Shown: piece after piece, positions 11,739 to 13,573 of the stretch
Layout: each line of letters begins with the position of its first letter
How positions within the stretch are numbered: position 1 is the first letter of the stretch
Assembly (NCBI GenBank): GCA_934394855.1
Contig: CAKRRH010000033.1
Span: 1 to 13,573 of the forward strand
DNA: 13,573 bases
Direction: 5' to 3'
From: an uncultured Eubacteriales bacterium
GTDB lineage: Bacteria; Bacillota; Clostridia; Oscillospirales; Acutalibacteraceae
Program-made: the position numbers and the translations under genes
Notes under the pieces: generated by a model
Database searches by the model: none
What the model was told of the DNA's origin: nothing
What the model saw: the letters and a program-made list of their open reading frames with translations, nothing else

Positions 11739-13478
11739 ATGCATTTTCATAAAAAGCTAAATGAGTATATCAGCACTCTTGACTGCACCGCCAAGGACAT
11801 TGGTGAGATTGCGCATATTTCAGGTTCAACCTTGAGCCGATACCGTTCGGGCGAGCGAGTTCCCGACATAAATTCAAAGTCTTTTTCCGACCTTTGCAAC
11901 GCAATTTCAAAATTAGCCGTCAAATCGGGTATAAATAATATCACTCCGCAGTCGGTCAATGATGAGTTCAAGAAATGCGACGACATCGTTTCGACGGATA
12001 AAGAAAAATTGAGGCAAAATTTCAATGCGCTGATCAGCGTAATGAACATTAACCTGTCAAAGCTTTGCCGTCACACAAGCTACGACCAATCGAGCATATT
12101 CAGATTCAGAACGGGCGCAAGATCGCCTGCCGAACCTGAACGGTTCGCCGACGCCGTGGCAAAATATATTTCACGGGAGAACACAACCGACAACGACAGG
12201 TCGGTTCTCTCAAAGCTGATCGGTTGCGACGAAGCCGACCTTGACGACATCTCAAAAAGATATGATAAAATCAAAAACTGGCTGCTTGAGGGAAATTACT
12301 CTGCGGAAGATAGCAGCGGAATCACAAAATTCCTGACTAATATTGATTCTTTCGACCTTAACGAATACATAAAGGTGATTAAATTTGATCAACTGAAGGT
12401 TCCGACGGTTCCGTTCCGTTTTCATACATCAAAATATTATTACGGGCTTGAGAAAATGATGGACAGCGAGCTTGATTTTTTGAAAGCGACCGTGCTATCA
12501 AAATCGAACGCAGATGTCACAATGTATAGCGATATGCCAATGACTGAAATGGCAAAAGACCCCGAATTCCCGAAAAAATGGATGTTTGGAATGGCGCTTT
12601 TACTGAAAAAAGGGTTACATCTCAACCAAATACATAATCTTGACAGATCGTTTGAAGATATGATGCTCGGACTTGAAAGCTGGATTCCGATGTATATGAC
12701 CGGACAGATTTCGCCATATTATCTGAAAGGTGTGCAAAATAATGTATTTTCGCATCTGCTGAAGGTGTCAGGCGCCGCGGTTTTATCGGGCGAAGCAATC
12801 AGAGGCTATCACACAGACGGACGATATTATATGTCAAAAACAAATGACGACATTGCATATTTCACCAAGCGGGCAAACGAACTGCTCAAAAATGCATATC
12901 CGTTAATGGAAATATATCGTGAAGACAGACAGAGCAATCTAAACGCTTTTCTGATGTCCGACATAAAGACATCGGGCAATCGCAAAAGTGTATTATCAGC
13001 GCCGCCGCTTTACACAATTTCAAACGAAGTTTTATCCGAAATACTCGGTGAAAACGGCATATCGGATTCGGACTCAAAACGGATATTTGAATTTGCAAAG
13101 TCACAAAGGCAAAATGCTGAAGAAATATTACAAAACGATATTATCGAAGATAGTGTTCCGTTTTTGACGAAGGACGAATTTGAAAAACACCCAATGCACC
13201 TGATTTTGTCCGGATTATTCTTTTACCGTGACATTGACTATACATATGAGCAATATGAAAAGCATTTGAAATGCTGCGAAAAATTTGAAAACGAGCACGA
13301 GAATTACACAGTGACCGGAACTGCCGTAAGTACATTTTCCAATCTGCAAATTATGATGCATGTGGGTAAGTGGGCAATGATTTCGAAGGGCAATTCACCT
13401 GCGATTCATTTTGTGATTCATCACCCGAAATTGCGCAATGCGATTGAAAATTTCATTCCTCCGATTGTTGAGGAATAA
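11739..13478 (+). CDS. Large double-HTH regulator-like protein, unknown C-domain
   Basis: A 579-residue soluble protein with no signal peptide or membrane segment. Two related helix-turn-helix-like segments are visible: about 16-58 (STLSRYRSGERVPD at 30-43) and about 104-145 (SSIFRFRTGARSPAEPERF at 118-136). Both share the S-x-R-x-R-x-G-x-R-x-P pattern of XRE-like domains. Residues about 210-579 form a large domain I cannot link to a named family. It has a strongly patterned block, LHLNQIHNLDRSFEDMML (293-310) then GLESWIPMYMTGQISPYYL (311-329), and a distinctive end around IHFVIHHPKLRNAIENFIPP (556-575). I recall similar uncharacterised HTH proteins in gut Clostridia, so it is probably a conserved one-component sensor-regulator. 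The ligand is unknown. Start: GGGGTG 5 nt before ATG. It is transcribed alone, divergent from a lipoprotein gene that may be its target. Confidence 0.85.
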   Translation: MHFHKKLNEYISTLDCTAKDIGEIAHISGSTLSRYRSGERVPDINSKSFSDLCNAISKLAVKSGINNITPQSVNDEFKKCDDIVSTDKEKLRQNFNALISVMNINLSKLCRHTSYDQSSIFRFRTGARSPAEPERFADAVAKYISRENTTDNDRSVLSKLIGCDEADLDDISKRYDKIKNWLLEGNYSAEDSSGITKFLTNIDSFDLNEYIKVIKFDQLKVPTVPFRFHTSKYYYGLEKMMDSELDFLKATVLSKSNADVTMYSDMPMTEMAKDPEFPKKWMFGMALLLKKGLHLNQIHNLDRSFEDMMLGLESWIPMYMTGQISPYYLKGVQNNVFSHLLKVSGAAVLSGEAIRGYHTDGRYYMSKTNDDIAYFTKRANELLKNAYPLMEIYREDRQSNLNAFLMSDIKTSGNRKSVLSAPPLYTISNEVLSEILGENGISDSDSKRIFEFAKSQRQNAEEILQNDIIEDSVPFLTKDEFEKHPMHLILSGLFFYRDIDYTYEQYEKHLKCCEKFENEHENYTVTGTAVSTFSNLQIMMHVGKWAMISKGNSPAIHFVIHHPKLRNAIENFIPPIVEE

Positions 13479-13504
13479 AATTGCATTACTTATACCGAAA
13501 CCAC

Positions 13505-13540
13505 AACCTCTGCTTTAAGAAAAAGCAGAGGTTTATTTTT
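13505..13540 (+). terminator. Intrinsic terminator of the regulator-like gene
   Basis: AACCTCTGCTTT (13505-13516) pairs perfectly with AAAGCAGAGGTT (13522-13533), with a 5-nt loop and a following TATTTTT. It begins 26 bp after the stop codon. The remaining 33 bases of the window show nothing recognisable. Confidence 0.9.
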
Positions 13541-13573
13541 GCGGATATTTTACTCCCACCGACATTCTCACAC

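Overview
The window looks like chromosomal DNA from a low-to-moderate-GC Bacillota, most likely a gut-type Clostridia (Oscillospirales/Ruminococcaceae-like). This is inferred from the ctsR-mcsA-mcsB-clpC operon, a flavodiiron protein typical of anaerobes, strong AGGAGG ribosome sites, consensus sigma-A promoters and ECF sigma factors paired with membrane anti-sigma proteins. No rRNA, tRNA, CRISPR array, transposase or phage gene is visible.

Layout. Positions 1-394 hold no gene but several inverted repeats that look like dispersed palindromic elements. A perfect sigma-A promoter then drives a stand-alone flavodiiron O2/NO reductase (472-1671, +), which ends at a terminator shared with the opposite strand. 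From 1721 to 5756 (all -) lie two ECF sigma factor/membrane partner pairs: 5280-5756 with 4664-5275 (a classical zinc-motif anti-sigma factor) and 2658-3209 with 1721-2671 (a single-pass protein with a long low-complexity outer region). Between them sits a separately transcribed, acidic, C-terminally anchored surface protein (3339-4538). Both sigma genes have possible ECF-type promoters immediately upstream, which suggests autoregulation.

From 5888 to 10412 (-) is the complete protein arginine phosphorylation and quality-control operon, ctsR-mcsA-mcsB-clpC. McsB and its activator McsA mark proteins with phosphoarginine, ClpC unfolds them for ClpP, and CtsR represses the operon through heptad operators. 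One of these operators contains the -35 box of the operon promoter.

Divergent from ctsR is a very small gene (10659-10775, +) for a 38-residue Cys/Gly-rich peptide with a hydrophobic centre, followed by a strong bidirectional terminator. A lipoprotein (10843-11541, -) and a 579-residue regulator-like protein (11739-13478, +) are transcribed divergently from a repeat-rich intergenic region. The regulator has two HTH-like segments and a large C-terminal domain of unknown function. It is the best candidate here for undescribed biology. A terminator follows it and the last 30 bases hold nothing recognisable.
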